64,000 nucleotides of DNA from Paracoccus aminovorans. GTDB taxonomy: Bacteria > Pseudomonadota > Alphaproteobacteria > Rhodobacterales > Rhodobacteraceae. Shown here in pieces: positions 30,423 to 39,435 of the stretch (the first letter of the stretch is position 1; the number at the start of each line of letters is the position of its first letter). Both the position numbers and the translations under genes were made by a program. The DNA is taken from contig NZ_KQ955209.1 in NCBI RefSeq assembly GCF_001546115.1, positions 124,001 to 188,000 of the forward strand. The letters are read 5' to 3'. The notes beneath the pieces were generated by a model. The model was given only the letters and a program-made list of their open reading frames with translations, searched no databases and was not told where the DNA came from.

Positions 30423-31208
30423 TCACGCCTGCCAATGCGTGTCGGGCACGTCGGTGATGAACATATGCCCCGGTGCATGGGTGATGGCGAAGGGCGGCCT
30501 CGACGCCATCAGCGCCGCCTGCGGGGTCACGCCGCAGGCCCAGAACACCGGTACCTCGCCCGGCCGGATCGGCACCGGATCGCCGAAATCGGGGCGCATG
30601 AGGTCGGCAATGCCCAGGGCCTCGGGCGTGCCGACATGCACCGGGGCGCCGTGGACCGCCGGCGTGCGGCCCGAGATCATCACCGCCTCGGCCACCCGTC
30701 CCGCCGGGATCGGCCGCATCGAGACGACCAGCTTGCCATGCAGCCGCCCCGCCCACCGGCAATCGCGGTCGGTCAGGAACATCGGCACGTTGCAGCCTTG
30801 GGCGATGTGGCGCATCTCGATCCCGGCCTGCTGCAAGGGCGCCTCGAAGGTAAACGAGCAGCCGATCAGGAAACTCACCAGGTCGGGATGCTCGGCCCAG
30901 GCGGCGGTGGCGTCAGGGGTCTCCTCGGCCAGCACGCCGTCGCGCCAGATGCGATACAGCGGAATGTCGGTCCTCAGGTCGGCCTCCGGCGCCAGCGCGG
31001 TGCGGGCACTGCCGGGGTCGGTCACGTCCAGCACCGGGCAGGGCTTGGGGTTGCGCTGCGCGAAAAGCAGGAAATCCCAGGCCCAGTCCCGGGGCAGCGC
31101 GATCAGGTTGCATTGCGTGAGCCCCGGCGCCAGCCCCGCCGTGGGGCGCGGGGCGCCGTTGCGGCAGGACAGCCGGGCGGCGCGGGCCGTGGCGATGTCC
31201 GGGATCAT
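30423..31208 (-). CDS. DUF1445/YcsI-family putative hydro-lyase (D-glutamate cyclase type)
   Basis: The 261-residue protein shows the family's blocks [20 protein letters not shown] and [12 protein letters not shown], and the C-terminal [14 protein letters not shown]...APGHMFITD. Members near 5-oxoprolinase genes may form 5-oxoproline from D-glutamate, which would supply the operon's substrate; this is knowledge of the mammalian relative, not shown here. Start overlaps the pxpA stop (ATGA), and its own stop lies two bases before pxpBC. Confidence 0.85.
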   Translation of the reverse strand: MIPDIATARAARLSCRNGAPRPTAGLAPGLTQCNLIALPRDWAWDFLLFAQRNPKPCPVLDVTDPGSARTALAPEADLRTDIPLYRIWRDGVLAEETPDATAAWAEHPDLVSFLIGCSFTFEAPLQQAGIEMRHIAQGCNVPMFLTDRDCRWAGRLHGKLVVSMRPIPAGRVAEAVMISGRTPAVHGAPVHVGTPEALGIADLMRPDFGDPVPIRPGEVPVFWACGVTPQAALMASRPPFAITHAPGHMFITDVPDTHWQA

Positions 31209-31972
31209 GCGGCCGCCCCCGCGAAAGCAGCAATGGTCACGCCGCCCGCCAGCAGCACCGCGCGGATGCGGGCGGCCATGGCGACGGCGCCGGGGCTGTC
31301 GCCATGCACGCAGATGCTGTCGGCCCGCAGACGCAGCACCGAGCCGTCCGCCGCCTCGACCTCGCCCTCGGTCGCCAGGCGCAGCATGCGGGCGGCGACG
31401 GCGTCGGGATCGTGCAGCACCGCACCCGGATCGCGGCGCGAGACCAGCTGGCCGTCGGGACGATAGCCGCGGTCGGCGAAGGCCTCGGCGATGGTGGGCA
31501 GGCCGGCCTCGGCCGCCTGGGCCAGGATCTGCGTCCCGGCCAGGCCCATCAGGGCGAGCGCGGGATCGACGGCGCGGATGCCCTCGATCACCGCCGCGCC
31601 CTGCTTCGGGTCCACGGCAATGGTGTTGTAAAGCGCGCCATGCGGCTTGACGTAGCTGACGCGGGTGCCGGCGCTGGCGCAGATGCCCTGCAGCGCGCCG
31701 ATCTGATAGATCACATCCGCGACCAGTTCGGCATGGCTCACCTCCATCGGCCGGCGGCCGAAGCCCACCCGGTCGGGATAGGAGACATGCGCGCCGATGG
31801 CGACGCTGCGCGCCGCCGCCTCGCGCACCGTGGCCAGCATGGTCAGCGGGTCGCCGGCGTGAAAGCCGCAGGCGAGATTGGCCGAGCTGACGATGCCCAG
31901 CATCGCGGCATCGTCGCCCATGCTCCAGGCGCCATAGCCCTCGCCCAAGTCGCTGTTCAGGTCGATCTTCAT
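31205..31972 (-). CDS. pxpA: 5-oxoprolinase subunit A (LamB/YcsF family)
   Basis: The 255-residue TIM-like protein starts [14 protein letters not shown] and has [22 protein letters not shown] and [10 protein letters not shown], all landmarks of PxpA. With PxpB and PxpC it opens the 5-oxoproline ring to glutamate at the cost of ATP. It is the first gene of the four-gene overlapping operon and divergent from an HPP-family membrane gene. Upstream in-frame Met codons lie before the true N-terminal motif and lack a ribosome site. Confidence 0.93.
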   Translation of the reverse strand: MKIDLNSDLGEGYGAWSMGDDAAMLGIVSSANLACGFHAGDPLTMLATVREAAARSVAIGAHVSYPDRVGFGRRPMEVSHAELVADVIYQIGALQGICASAGTRVSYVKPHGALYNTIAVDPKQGAAVIEGIRAVDPALALMGLAGTQILAQAAEAGLPTIAEAFADRGYRPDGQLVSRRDPGAVLHDPDAVAARMLRLATEGEVEAADGSVLRLRADSICVHGDSPGAVAMAARIRAVLLAGGVTIAAFAGAAA

Positions 31973-32148
31973 CCCGATTCCTCCGACTGCGGCCGCTTTG
32001 CGATCCCTGTGGTTGTCGATCAATTCGCAGATGATTCCCATGGCAAAATCTGCGCTTGCCGGACCGCGCGGGCTTGTCACCGGGGCGTCGATGCGACAAT
32101 TACGCGCATCAGCTGCCCATTTGCAGGGCAGATCGGAAAAGGGGCGCG

Positions 32149-33330
32149 ATGACGAAACCGGCCGGGACCATGCTGCACCGGATCGCCCTGGCGCTGGGGC
32201 CGGCGATCGCCCCCGGCTCGCCGCGCGAGGCGCTTAGGGCGGGAATCGGCGCGCTGGTCGGGCTGGGGATCTCGGGGCTGCTCCTACTGTCGCCCTCGGC
32301 CGACCTGCGGCTGGGGCTCTACATGATCGCGCCCTTCGGGGCGACCTCGGTGCTGGTCTTTGCGGTGCCGAACAGCCCGCTGGCGCAGCCCTGGTCGGCG
32401 GTGATCGGCAATGGCGCGGCGGCGGCCATCGGCGTCCTGGCCTGCCTGCTGGTGCCCGACCCGGGCTGGCGCATCGCGCTGGCGGTCGGCGCGACCATCG
32501 CCGCCATGGTGCCGCTGCGCGCGGTGCATCCGCCGGCGGGCGCCGTGGCCATGACCGCCGCCATGAACCCCGAGGCGGTGCGCGAGCTGGGCTTCCGCTT
32601 CGTGCTGGCGCCGGTCATGGCCGGCACCCTGGCGCTGGTGGTGATCGCCATGCTCTACGCCCGGGCGACCGGCCGGCGCTATCCGTTCCGGCATTTCGAG
32701 GACCCCGGCCCGCATGGCACCGCCGACCACCCGGCCATGGAGCGGCTGGGCCTGTCCGAGGCCGAGCTGACCGAGATCCTGCAACGCTATCGCCAGTCGC
32801 TGAACCTGGGCGTCGAGGACCTGGCCCGGCTGATCGGTGCTGCCGAGCTGCAGGCCGCCAGCCACCAGGCCGGGCCGCTGACCGTGGCCGAGGTCATGTC
32901 GCGCGATCTGGTGACCGTCGGGCCGCAGACCCGCCTGTCGGTGGTCGCCGACATCTTCCGCGAACATAACTTCACCTCCATCCCGGTGGTCGAGAATGGC
33001 GACCAGTTCCGCGGCGTGATCTTCCAGATCCACCTGATCCGCCGCGCGCGCGAGGACGCCTTTCGCCGCAACCGCCGGCTGCTTTCGGCCATGGCGGACC
33101 TGCTGGGCCGCTCGGGGCCGGCGGCGCGGGCCGGGCAGATCATGCAGACCGATCCGCCGCATGTCGGCCCGGACAGCCCCATCGCGACGCTGCTGCCGAT
33201 GCTCGCCTCGGGCGACTGCCATGCCGTGCCGGTGCTGGACGGCGCGCGCATCGTCGGCATCGTCACCCAGACCGACCTGATCTCGGCCCTGGCCCGGCAA
33301 AGCCTGCGCCGCGAGCGCGCGGCGCATTGA
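32149..33330 (+). CDS. HPP-family membrane protein with two CBS domains
   Basis: The 393-residue protein has an HPP transmembrane part (residues ~20-185, about four to five helices, with [10 protein letters not shown] and the eponymous [10 protein letters not shown]) followed by a linker and two CBS domains (about 245-300 and 325-385; [14 protein letters not shown] and [14 protein letters not shown]). HPP proteins have been linked to nitrite or other anion handling, and CBS pairs bind adenine nucleotides, so the activity may follow energy state. A CTGCCC/GGGCAG hairpin (32113-32131) precedes the ATG. No operon partner. Confidence 0.85.
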   Translation: MTKPAGTMLHRIALALGPAIAPGSPREALRAGIGALVGLGISGLLLLSPSADLRLGLYMIAPFGATSVLVFAVPNSPLAQPWSAVIGNGAAAAIGVLACLLVPDPGWRIALAVGATIAAMVPLRAVHPPAGAVAMTAAMNPEAVRELGFRFVLAPVMAGTLALVVIAMLYARATGRRYPFRHFEDPGPHGTADHPAMERLGLSEAELTEILQRYRQSLNLGVEDLARLIGAAELQAASHQAGPLTVAEVMSRDLVTVGPQTRLSVVADIFREHNFTSIPVVENGDQFRGVIFQIHLIRRAREDAFRRNRRLLSAMADLLGRSGPAARAGQIMQTDPPHVGPDSPIATLLPMLASGDCHAVPVLDGARIVGIVTQTDLISALARQSLRRERAAH

Positions 33331-33420
33331 CCACTTGCCCATAACGACAGGCCCCGCCGCATTGCAGAAACGGCCGCCGCGCGGCTAATCTGCCGGCGGT
33401 TGCGTCAATCCGGGGGAATC

Positions 33421-34383
33421 ATGCACCGTCCGACGCTGGGTGCGGTGGCCATCGGCCGCAACGAAGGTGACAGGCTGAAGGCCTGCCTGCGCTCGCTGGT
33501 GCCGCTATGCGACCGCGTGGTCTATGTCGACAGCGGCTCGCGCGACGATTCCGTGGCTTTCGCCCGCTCGCTCGGCGTCGCGGTGGTGGAACTGGACACC
33601 ACGATGCCCTTCACCGCCGCCCGTGCCCGCAATGCCGGGGCCGAGGCGCTGCTGGCCGGGGGCGCGCTGGACCTGGTGCAATTCGTCGATGGCGACTGCC
33701 GGGTCGAGGCCGGCTGGCTGGACGCGGGCGTCGCCGCCATGCAGGCCGACCCGCAACTCGGCATCGTCACCGGCTGGCGCGGCGAGATCCACCCCACCGC
33801 CACCGTCTACAACCAGATGTGCGAGGTCGATTGGCGCCGCCCCGCCGGGCCCATCGTGGCCTGCGGCGGCGACATGATGGTCCGCGTCGCGGCCTTCCGG
33901 CAGGTCGGCGGCTTCGACCCCACGGTGATCGCAGCCGAGGACGACGAATTCTGCCTGCGCATCGGCAAGGCCGGCTGGACGCTGGAGCGGCTGCCGGTGC
34001 AGATGACCTGGCACGACGCCGCCATGACCCGGTTCGGCCAGTGGTGGCAGCGCACCATCCGCAACGGCCACGGCTTTGCCCAGGTCGGCGCCATGCACCC
34101 GCCCTATTTCAAGCGCGAAAAGCTGCGGGTCTGGATCTATGGCCTGGCGCTGCCGCTGCTGTTCCTGCTGGGGCTTTTCACCAGCCCCTGGCTCTCGGCG
34201 GCGGTGCTGGCGCTTTACGCGCTGTCCTTCTGGAAGACCTGGCGCGGGCTTTCCGGCAAGCCGATGGCGCTGCACCAGGCGGCTTTGCTGACGCTGGCGA
34301 AACTGCCTAACCTTTTCGGGATGTGGACTTATCACCGCCGCCGCCGCAAAGGCGATGCCATGCGGATTATCGAGTATAAATAG
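33421..34383 (+). CDS. Family 2 glycosyltransferase with C-terminal membrane part
   Basis: The 320-residue protein begins VAIGRNEGDRLKACLRSL and has YVDSGSRDDSV, a DxD-like VDGDCR and AEDDEFCLRIGKAGW, the GT-A nucleotide-sugar and acceptor pattern. A pair of hydrophobic segments near residues 240-275 suggests membrane attachment. It is nine bases before the oxidoreductase-epimerase fusion gene and probably in one transcript. A surface polysaccharide or glycolipid role is likely but the sugar is unknown. Confidence 0.88.
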   Translation: MHRPTLGAVAIGRNEGDRLKACLRSLVPLCDRVVYVDSGSRDDSVAFARSLGVAVVELDTTMPFTAARARNAGAEALLAGGALDLVQFVDGDCRVEAGWLDAGVAAMQADPQLGIVTGWRGEIHPTATVYNQMCEVDWRRPAGPIVACGGDMMVRVAAFRQVGGFDPTVIAAEDDEFCLRIGKAGWTLERLPVQMTWHDAAMTRFGQWWQRTIRNGHGFAQVGAMHPPYFKREKLRVWIYGLALPLLFLLGLFTSPWLSAAVLALYALSFWKTWRGLSGKPMALHQAALLTLAKLPNLFGMWTYHRRRRKGDAMRIIEYK

Positions 34384-34392
34384 GAGTTTTTC

Positions 34393-36477
34393 ATGAGTTC
34401 GGACCTGCGCGTCGGCATTATCGGCGCCGGCTATATCGCCTCGTGGCACGCGGATGCGGTGCGCGCGACGCCCGGCGCGCGGCTGGTGGCGGTCTGCGAC
34501 CCGGCCCGCGAGGCGGCGGAGGCGCTGGCCTCAGGCTATGGCATCGCGGCCTTCACCGATCTCGACCAGATGATCGCGGCCGGGGTTTGCGACGTGGTGC
34601 ATATCCTGACGCCGCCGAACCTGCACCGCGACCTGGCGGTGAAATGCCTGCAGGCCGGGCTGCATGTGCTGGTCGAAAAGCCGGTCGCCCTGTCGGTCGC
34701 CGAGGTCGAGGACATGGCCGAGGCCGCCCGCGCCGCCGGCCGCCAGCTGGGCGCCTGTCACAACTTCCTGGCCCTGCCGTCCTATGAGCGGCTGAAGGCG
34801 GCGAAGCAGGCCGGCGATCTGGGCCTGGTCAGCAGCGCGCAGATCAACTGGGCGCTGCCGCTGGTGCCGCTGCGGTCGGGCCCCTACAGCCTGTGGATGC
34901 TGCGCGAGACGCGGAACCTGCTCTTGGAGCTTGGCCCGCATCCCTTTTCGCTGGCGACCGACCTGCTGGGGCCGCTGGAGATCGAGCATGTCAGCCTGGG
35001 CCAGTGGATCACCCTGCCCGGCGGCGAGCAGCGGCCGCAAAGCTGGCGCATCATCGGCCGCGCCGGTCCGGTGGACGTGACCATCGCCCTGTCGCTGGTC
35101 GAGACCTTCGACGACCGTTCGGTCAGCCTGCGCGGCTCATCGGGCATGGCGCGGATGGATTTCGCCGCCGATACGCTGGTGGTCAGGCGCGACAATACCG
35201 CCGACCTGGTGCTGAACCCGCTGCTGAAGGAACTGGGCGCCTCGGCCGCGCATCTGCGCGAGGGCGTGCGGAACGCGGTGCGGCAGGCGGCGTCGCTGAA
35301 CCAGAAAAGCCCCTATGGGCTCAGCTTCCGGGCGACGGTCGCGGCCTTTTACGACGGCATCCGCAAGGGCCAACCCGACCCGCGCTTCGCCCCCGAGGCG
35401 GCGCAGGCGGTCATGGCCGGGATCGGGGCCGCGCTGGACCGCCTGTCCGCCCTGCCGCCGGTCCCGGCCCGGCCCATCGGCACGCCGCAGCCGCGCGTCA
35501 TGGTGATCGGCGGCACCGGCTTCATCGGCCGCAACCTGACCCGCCGGCTGGTCGAGCGCGGGCATGACGTGCGCGTGGTCTCGCGCGGGCGGAACGGCCC
35601 CTTCCCCGACCTTGCCGACCGGGTCGAGACCCATGGCGTCTCGATGCGCGACGAGGCCGGGCTGGTTCAGGCCATGACCGGCATGGACGTGGTCTTCAAT
35701 CTGGCGAAATCCACCGACAAGAGCTGGCAGGCGGCGTTGGAAAACGACGTGGCGACGACCGAGCGCATCGGCCGCGCCGCCATCGCCGCCGGCGTCGGCC
35801 GGCTGATCCATACCGGCACCATCGCCTCTTACGACATGGCGGACCCCGGCCGGACCATCACCGAGGCCAGTGATTTCGGCGCGATGGAGACCCGCAACAT
35901 CTATGCCCGCTCGAAAGCCGAGGGCGAGAAGCGCCTGCTGGCCATGCAGGCGCAGGGGCTGCGGCTGGTCATCGCCCGGCCCGGCATCGTGCTGGGCGAC
36001 GGCGGGCCCTTGCAGCATTGGGGCATCGGCCGCTGGCACGGCGCCGGTGCGGTGCGGCTGTGGGGCAATGGCCGCAACATCCTGCCCTTCGTGCTGGCCG
36101 ACGATGTCTCGGACGGGCTGATCGCCATGATGGAGAGCGACGCGGCGCTGGGGGAAAGCTTCAACCTGATCGGGGATCCGATGTTCTCGGGCCGCGATTA
36201 CTTCGACGCCATCCATGCCCGCACCGGCGCGCGGCTGAAGGTCAGCGGCTCGAACCTGACGGCGCTGTGGCTGTCGGATGCGATGAAGCAGGGGCTGAAA
36301 CGCCACGCGCTGCGCAAGAAGGGTGCGGCGCCTGCCTCGCTTGCCGACTGGAAATCGCGCGGGCACCTGTCGCCCTTTGACAACGGCAAGCCCAAGCGGC
36401 TGCTGGGCTGGGCGCCCGAGGCCGACCGCGATGCCTTCTGGCGCCGCGCCATCGACGAGGCGCATCTGTTCTGGTGA
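34393..36477 (+). CDS. Gfo/Idh/MocA oxidoreductase fused to NAD-dependent epimerase/dehydratase
   Basis: The 694-residue protein joins two Rossmann enzymes. Residues 1-about 350 are a Gfo/Idh/MocA sugar oxidoreductase (GIIGAGYIASWH; HVLVEKPVALS with the conserved EKP). Residues about 372-694 are an extended SDR sugar epimerase (VMVIGGTGFIGRNL; catalytic Tyr and Lys in YARSKAEGE; RPGIVLGDGG). A proline-rich linker separates them. One protein could oxidise and then epimerise or reduce a nucleotide-sugar. It follows a glycosyltransferase, suggesting polysaccharide precursor synthesis. Sequence is open throughout, so it is a true fusion. Confidence 0.85.
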   Translation: MSSDLRVGIIGAGYIASWHADAVRATPGARLVAVCDPAREAAEALASGYGIAAFTDLDQMIAAGVCDVVHILTPPNLHRDLAVKCLQAGLHVLVEKPVALSVAEVEDMAEAARAAGRQLGACHNFLALPSYERLKAAKQAGDLGLVSSAQINWALPLVPLRSGPYSLWMLRETRNLLLELGPHPFSLATDLLGPLEIEHVSLGQWITLPGGEQRPQSWRIIGRAGPVDVTIALSLVETFDDRSVSLRGSSGMARMDFAADTLVVRRDNTADLVLNPLLKELGASAAHLREGVRNAVRQAASLNQKSPYGLSFRATVAAFYDGIRKGQPDPRFAPEAAQAVMAGIGAALDRLSALPPVPARPIGTPQPRVMVIGGTGFIGRNLTRRLVERGHDVRVVSRGRNGPFPDLADRVETHGVSMRDEAGLVQAMTGMDVVFNLAKSTDKSWQAALENDVATTERIGRAAIAAGVGRLIHTGTIASYDMADPGRTITEASDFGAMETRNIYARSKAEGEKRLLAMQAQGLRLVIARPGIVLGDGGPLQHWGIGRWHGAGAVRLWGNGRNILPFVLADDVSDGLIAMMESDAALGESFNLIGDPMFSGRDYFDAIHARTGARLKVSGSNLTALWLSDAMKQGLKRHALRKKGAAPASLADWKSRGHLSPFDNGKPKRLLGWAPEADRDAFWRRAIDEAHLFW

Positions 36478-36990
36478 TCAGACCAGCCCGTCCAGCAGCA
36501 GGAAGCCGGGCAGCCAGCCGGTAAAGATCCCGGCCAGCAGCGTGACCCAGGCGGTCTGCCGCTGGATCGGGCGCCCCAGCGCCAGCAGCAGGAAATACAG
36601 GAACCACAGCACGCCCCAGACCAGCCAGTTGCCCGCCAGCCAAAGCTCGGTGCCGCTGGCCGCCTCGGCAAAGGCGCGCAGGGTCACGGGGATGGCGGTG
36701 ACGGCGACGAACAGGCTGAACCAGCCCAGGCCCCGCCCGTCCGCGCCCGAGAAGCGGTTATAGGCGACCCACAGATAGGTGGTGCAGAACAGCAGGCTCA
36801 GCGCGCCGTTGCGGATGCTGGCGGCACCCGCGCCGGCGCCGAAGGCGTCGTGCAGCACCGATGCGCCCGAGACCGTGGCGGCGACCACGTTGATGACCAC
36901 GATCTCGCGGTCGGCGATGCGGCCCATCAGCCAGAGGCCGTTCAGAAACAGCACCGCGCCGACATAGAACAGCACGAATCCGGTCAGCAT
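36478..36990 (-). CDS. AmiS/UreI-family amide/urea channel
   Basis: The 170-residue protein has six hydrophobic segments and the start MLTGFVLFYVGAVLFLNGLWL typical of the AmiS/UreI group, proton-gated or constitutive channels for urea and short amides. GGAGCG before the ATG at 36990 supports the start. No urease or amidase gene is next to it. Its stop abuts the stop of the convergent fusion gene directly (TGA then TCA on the plus strand). Confidence 0.85.
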   Translation of the reverse strand: MLTGFVLFYVGAVLFLNGLWLMGRIADREIVVINVVAATVSGASVLHDAFGAGAGAASIRNGALSLLFCTTYLWVAYNRFSGADGRGLGWFSLFVAVTAIPVTLRAFAEAASGTELWLAGNWLVWGVLWFLYFLLLALGRPIQRQTAWVTLLAGIFTGWLPGFLLLDGLV

Positions 36991-37087
36991 GATGCGCTCC
37001 GATCTGGCAACTGCCCGCCAAAGAGGCAAAATCGCCGGCGAGTGCAACGGGAATGTTTTCAAGAAATCCGGAATTCAGTCTTCTGAT

Positions 37088-38026
37088 CTAGCGCGGAATG
37101 CCGGTCAGCGGCTGGTCACGCACTACCTGCCAGACGATCTCTTGCAGGCGCCGCGCCAGTTCCAGCGAGGGCGCCGCGGCCGGCGTGCCGTCCGCCTTGT
37201 CCAGCTGGTTGGGCAGGCCGACCGGGCTGCGGCCGTAAAGCACCGCGTAATGCGTCAGCGCGACGATATAAAGGCCGAGGTCGTTCGGATGGATCGTGTC
37301 CAGCGAGCCGTCGGGGTTGCGGGCAAACAGCTGCTCGCGCGCGGTCAGCTCGGCGATGCCCTGCGCCTCGGCCTCGGCCACCACGGCATGCAGCACCTGC
37401 CCGGCCGGGATCAGCCAGACCGGCTTGCCGGCGGCGCGGGCGGCGGGCCACAGCAGGTCGGGCTGCCACAGGGTCTCCAGATCCCGCGGCAGGCGGGCCA
37501 GCCAATCCTCGGGGTCGTCCAGCGCGTGCCAGCTTTCGTACAGGAAGATCTGGCCCTGCGGGTTGCCGGCGGCTGCCTCGGCCGCCCAATCCGCCACCGC
37601 CTTGCGGCTGTCCTTATAGGCGATGGCATCTTTCAGCCGCACCATCTCGGTCATGACGAACGCATCGTAGCGGCCGCTTTTCAGCGCCTCATGCGCCACG
37701 CGGTGGCGGGGCGTGGCGTTTTCCTGGGCATAGCCGTTGACCGCATCGGGGCCGCGCCAATGCTCGCTCAGCGCCGCGCCCCAGCCCAGTTGCAGTGCAT
37801 AGTCGTGCCCGGCCATCTGCGCCAGCATCGCCGGCATGTCGCGCCCGACCAGGCTGTGGCCCAAGTGATAGACCCGCAGCGGCCCTTGCGGCAGCGCGCG
37901 GGGCGCCTGATACAGCGCCTGCACATCGGCGCCGCTATCGGGGGTTTTCGCCCGCCACCAAGCGGCGGCGAGCCAGATCAGCGCAAGCAGCACGGCGGCG
38001 GCAACGACGGCAACGAGATAACGCAA
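37088..38026 (-). CDS. Membrane-anchored SGNH-like hydrolase
   Basis: The 312-residue protein has one N-terminal helix (about residues 3-25) and an exported domain. VYHLGHSLVGRDMP resembles SGNH block I with Ser (GHS in place of GDS), and SLDTIHPNDLG is a block V Asp-x-x-His. This suggests an esterase or O-acetyl-modifying enzyme, but distance from known members is large. It stands alone and the clue is only the two motifs. Confidence 0.6.
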   Translation of the reverse strand: MRYLVAVVAAAVLLALIWLAAAWWRAKTPDSGADVQALYQAPRALPQGPLRVYHLGHSLVGRDMPAMLAQMAGHDYALQLGWGAALSEHWRGPDAVNGYAQENATPRHRVAHEALKSGRYDAFVMTEMVRLKDAIAYKDSRKAVADWAAEAAAGNPQGQIFLYESWHALDDPEDWLARLPRDLETLWQPDLLWPAARAAGKPVWLIPAGQVLHAVVAEAEAQGIAELTAREQLFARNPDGSLDTIHPNDLGLYIVALTHYAVLYGRSPVGLPNQLDKADGTPAAAPSLELARRLQEIVWQVVRDQPLTGIPR

Positions 38027-38074
38027 GGAACGACCTTTCTTTTCCCGGCGATCCTAGCAGGAATCCCGCGCAGC

Positions 38075-38105
38075 AAAAAGGCCGCCGCCCCTGCGGGCAG
38101 CGGCC
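38075..38105 (-). terminator. Rho-independent terminator of the DUF475 gene
   Basis: On the minus strand an 11-bp GC-rich stem (38080-38090 with 38095-38105, one G-T pair) with a four-base loop is followed by TTTTT (38075-38079). Confidence 0.88.
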
Positions 38106-38124
38106 GTCCGTCATGGCAAAGGGC

Positions 38125-39216
38125 TTACGCCTCGTGGTTGTGACGGTTCCAGCGGATCGAAGACCAGAGCGAGATGCCGATCAGCGTCGCGCCGCCCAGG
38201 CCGGTGACGACCTCGGGGATATGCACCAGCGGCTGCACGAACATGATGACCGACAGCGCGATGATGGCATAGAAGGCGCCATGCTCCAGGAAGCGGTATT
38301 CGGCCAGCGTGCCGCGCTCGACCAGCATGATGGTCATCGAGCGCACATACATGGCGCCGATGCCCAGGCCGATGGCGATGACGAAGAGGTTATGCGTCAG
38401 CGCAAAGGCGCCGATCACGCCGTCGAAGCTGAAGGAGGCGTCGAGCACCTCGAGATACAGGAACGCGCCCAGCCCGCCCTTGGCGCCGGCCTGCAAGGTC
38501 TGCTGGCTGCTGTCCAGAAGCCCGCCCAGCACCTCGACCAGCAGGAAGGTCAGCAGGCCCCAGATCGCCGAGCTGAAGAAGACCTGCGATTCCGCCCCTT
38601 CCAGGAAGCGCGAGAAGATCAGCACCGTCACCAGGACGATGGCGACCTCGATGCCGCGGATGGTGGCATAGCGCGACATGCGGTCCTCGAGCCACTTGAC
38701 CCAATGCACGTCCTTTTCGTGGTCGAAGAAGAAGGACAGGCCCACCATCATCAGGAAGGTGCCGCCGAAGGCCGCGATGGGCAGATGCGCGTCATGCATG
38801 ATGCGCGAATATTCGTCCGGCTGGCTGGCGGCCAGCACCATGGCTTGCCAAGGCCCGATCTTGGCCGCGATCACCACGATCAGCAGCGGGAAGACGATAC
38901 GCATGCCGAAGACGGCGATGACGATGCCCCAGGTCAGGAAGCGGCGCTGCCAGACCGGCGTCATGTCCTTGAGCTTGTTGGCGTTGACGATGGCGTTGTC
39001 GAAGGACAGCGAGATCTCCAGCACCGCAAGCACGGCGCAGATGAAGAACACCGACAGCGTGCCGCCGACCGTGCCGGTGGTCTGCCAGCCCAGGAAGGCG
39101 CCAAGCGCCAGTCCCAGCACGGTGACGATGAAGGCCCACGTGAAATATTGCACGGTCGGGCGACGCGCCCCGTCACCGATGCCGCTCCCCGAAAGAGGAT
39201 TGCTTCCCTGCGTCAT
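38125..39216 (-). CDS. DUF475 (TerC-like) integral membrane protein
   Basis: The 363-residue polytopic protein shows SLSFDNAIVNANKLKDM and DASFSFDGVIGAFALTHN, two acidic membrane motifs like those of TerC, which is implicated in tellurite resistance and metal export. The start is taken at 39216 although the ribosome site is weak (TGGAATTTTT); a GTG at 39243 would add nine residues. A 9-bp dyad lies upstream (39306-39329). A strong terminator follows. Function unproven; metal ion handling is the best guess. Confidence 0.8.
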   Translation of the reverse strand: MTQGSNPLSGSGIGDGARRPTVQYFTWAFIVTVLGLALGAFLGWQTTGTVGGTLSVFFICAVLAVLEISLSFDNAIVNANKLKDMTPVWQRRFLTWGIVIAVFGMRIVFPLLIVVIAAKIGPWQAMVLAASQPDEYSRIMHDAHLPIAAFGGTFLMMVGLSFFFDHEKDVHWVKWLEDRMSRYATIRGIEVAIVLVTVLIFSRFLEGAESQVFFSSAIWGLLTFLLVEVLGGLLDSSQQTLQAGAKGGLGAFLYLEVLDASFSFDGVIGAFALTHNLFVIAIGLGIGAMYVRSMTIMLVERGTLAEYRFLEHGAFYAIIALSVIMFVQPLVHIPEVVTGLGGATLIGISLWSSIRWNRHNHEA

Positions 39217-39305
39217 TTTGAAAAATTCCAGGCGGCTGGTCACTGATCGATGCCGACATCACGAACGTGCCGCCACGTCCGCCAGAGGGGCCCGGACATC
39301 AAACT

Positions 39306-39329
39306 GCGTTCACGTTTTCGCGTGAACGC
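39306..39329. promoter_or_regulatory. Nine-base inverted repeat in the promoter gap
   Basis: GCGTTCACG (39306-39314) and CGTGAACGC (39321-39329) are exact complements separated by TTTTCG. They lie 90 bases before the DUF475 gene and 107 bases before the divergent glycosyltransferase gene. An operator is the likely reading; an RNA hairpin is the alternative. Confidence 0.5.
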
Positions 39330-39435
39330 CTCAGCAATGGCGGAAATCGCGTCCGATTGCAAGAAAATCCTTGCGCACGCCCGGCGGCCCGGCGCTTGTC
39401 GCAGGGGCCGCGATCCGCTAGGCAGGCGGCGCCCC

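Noticed and set aside
39217..39243. GTG at 39243 as the DUF475 start
   Set aside because: No ribosome site and the extra nine residues add nothing conserved; ATG 39216 kept with reduced confidence.
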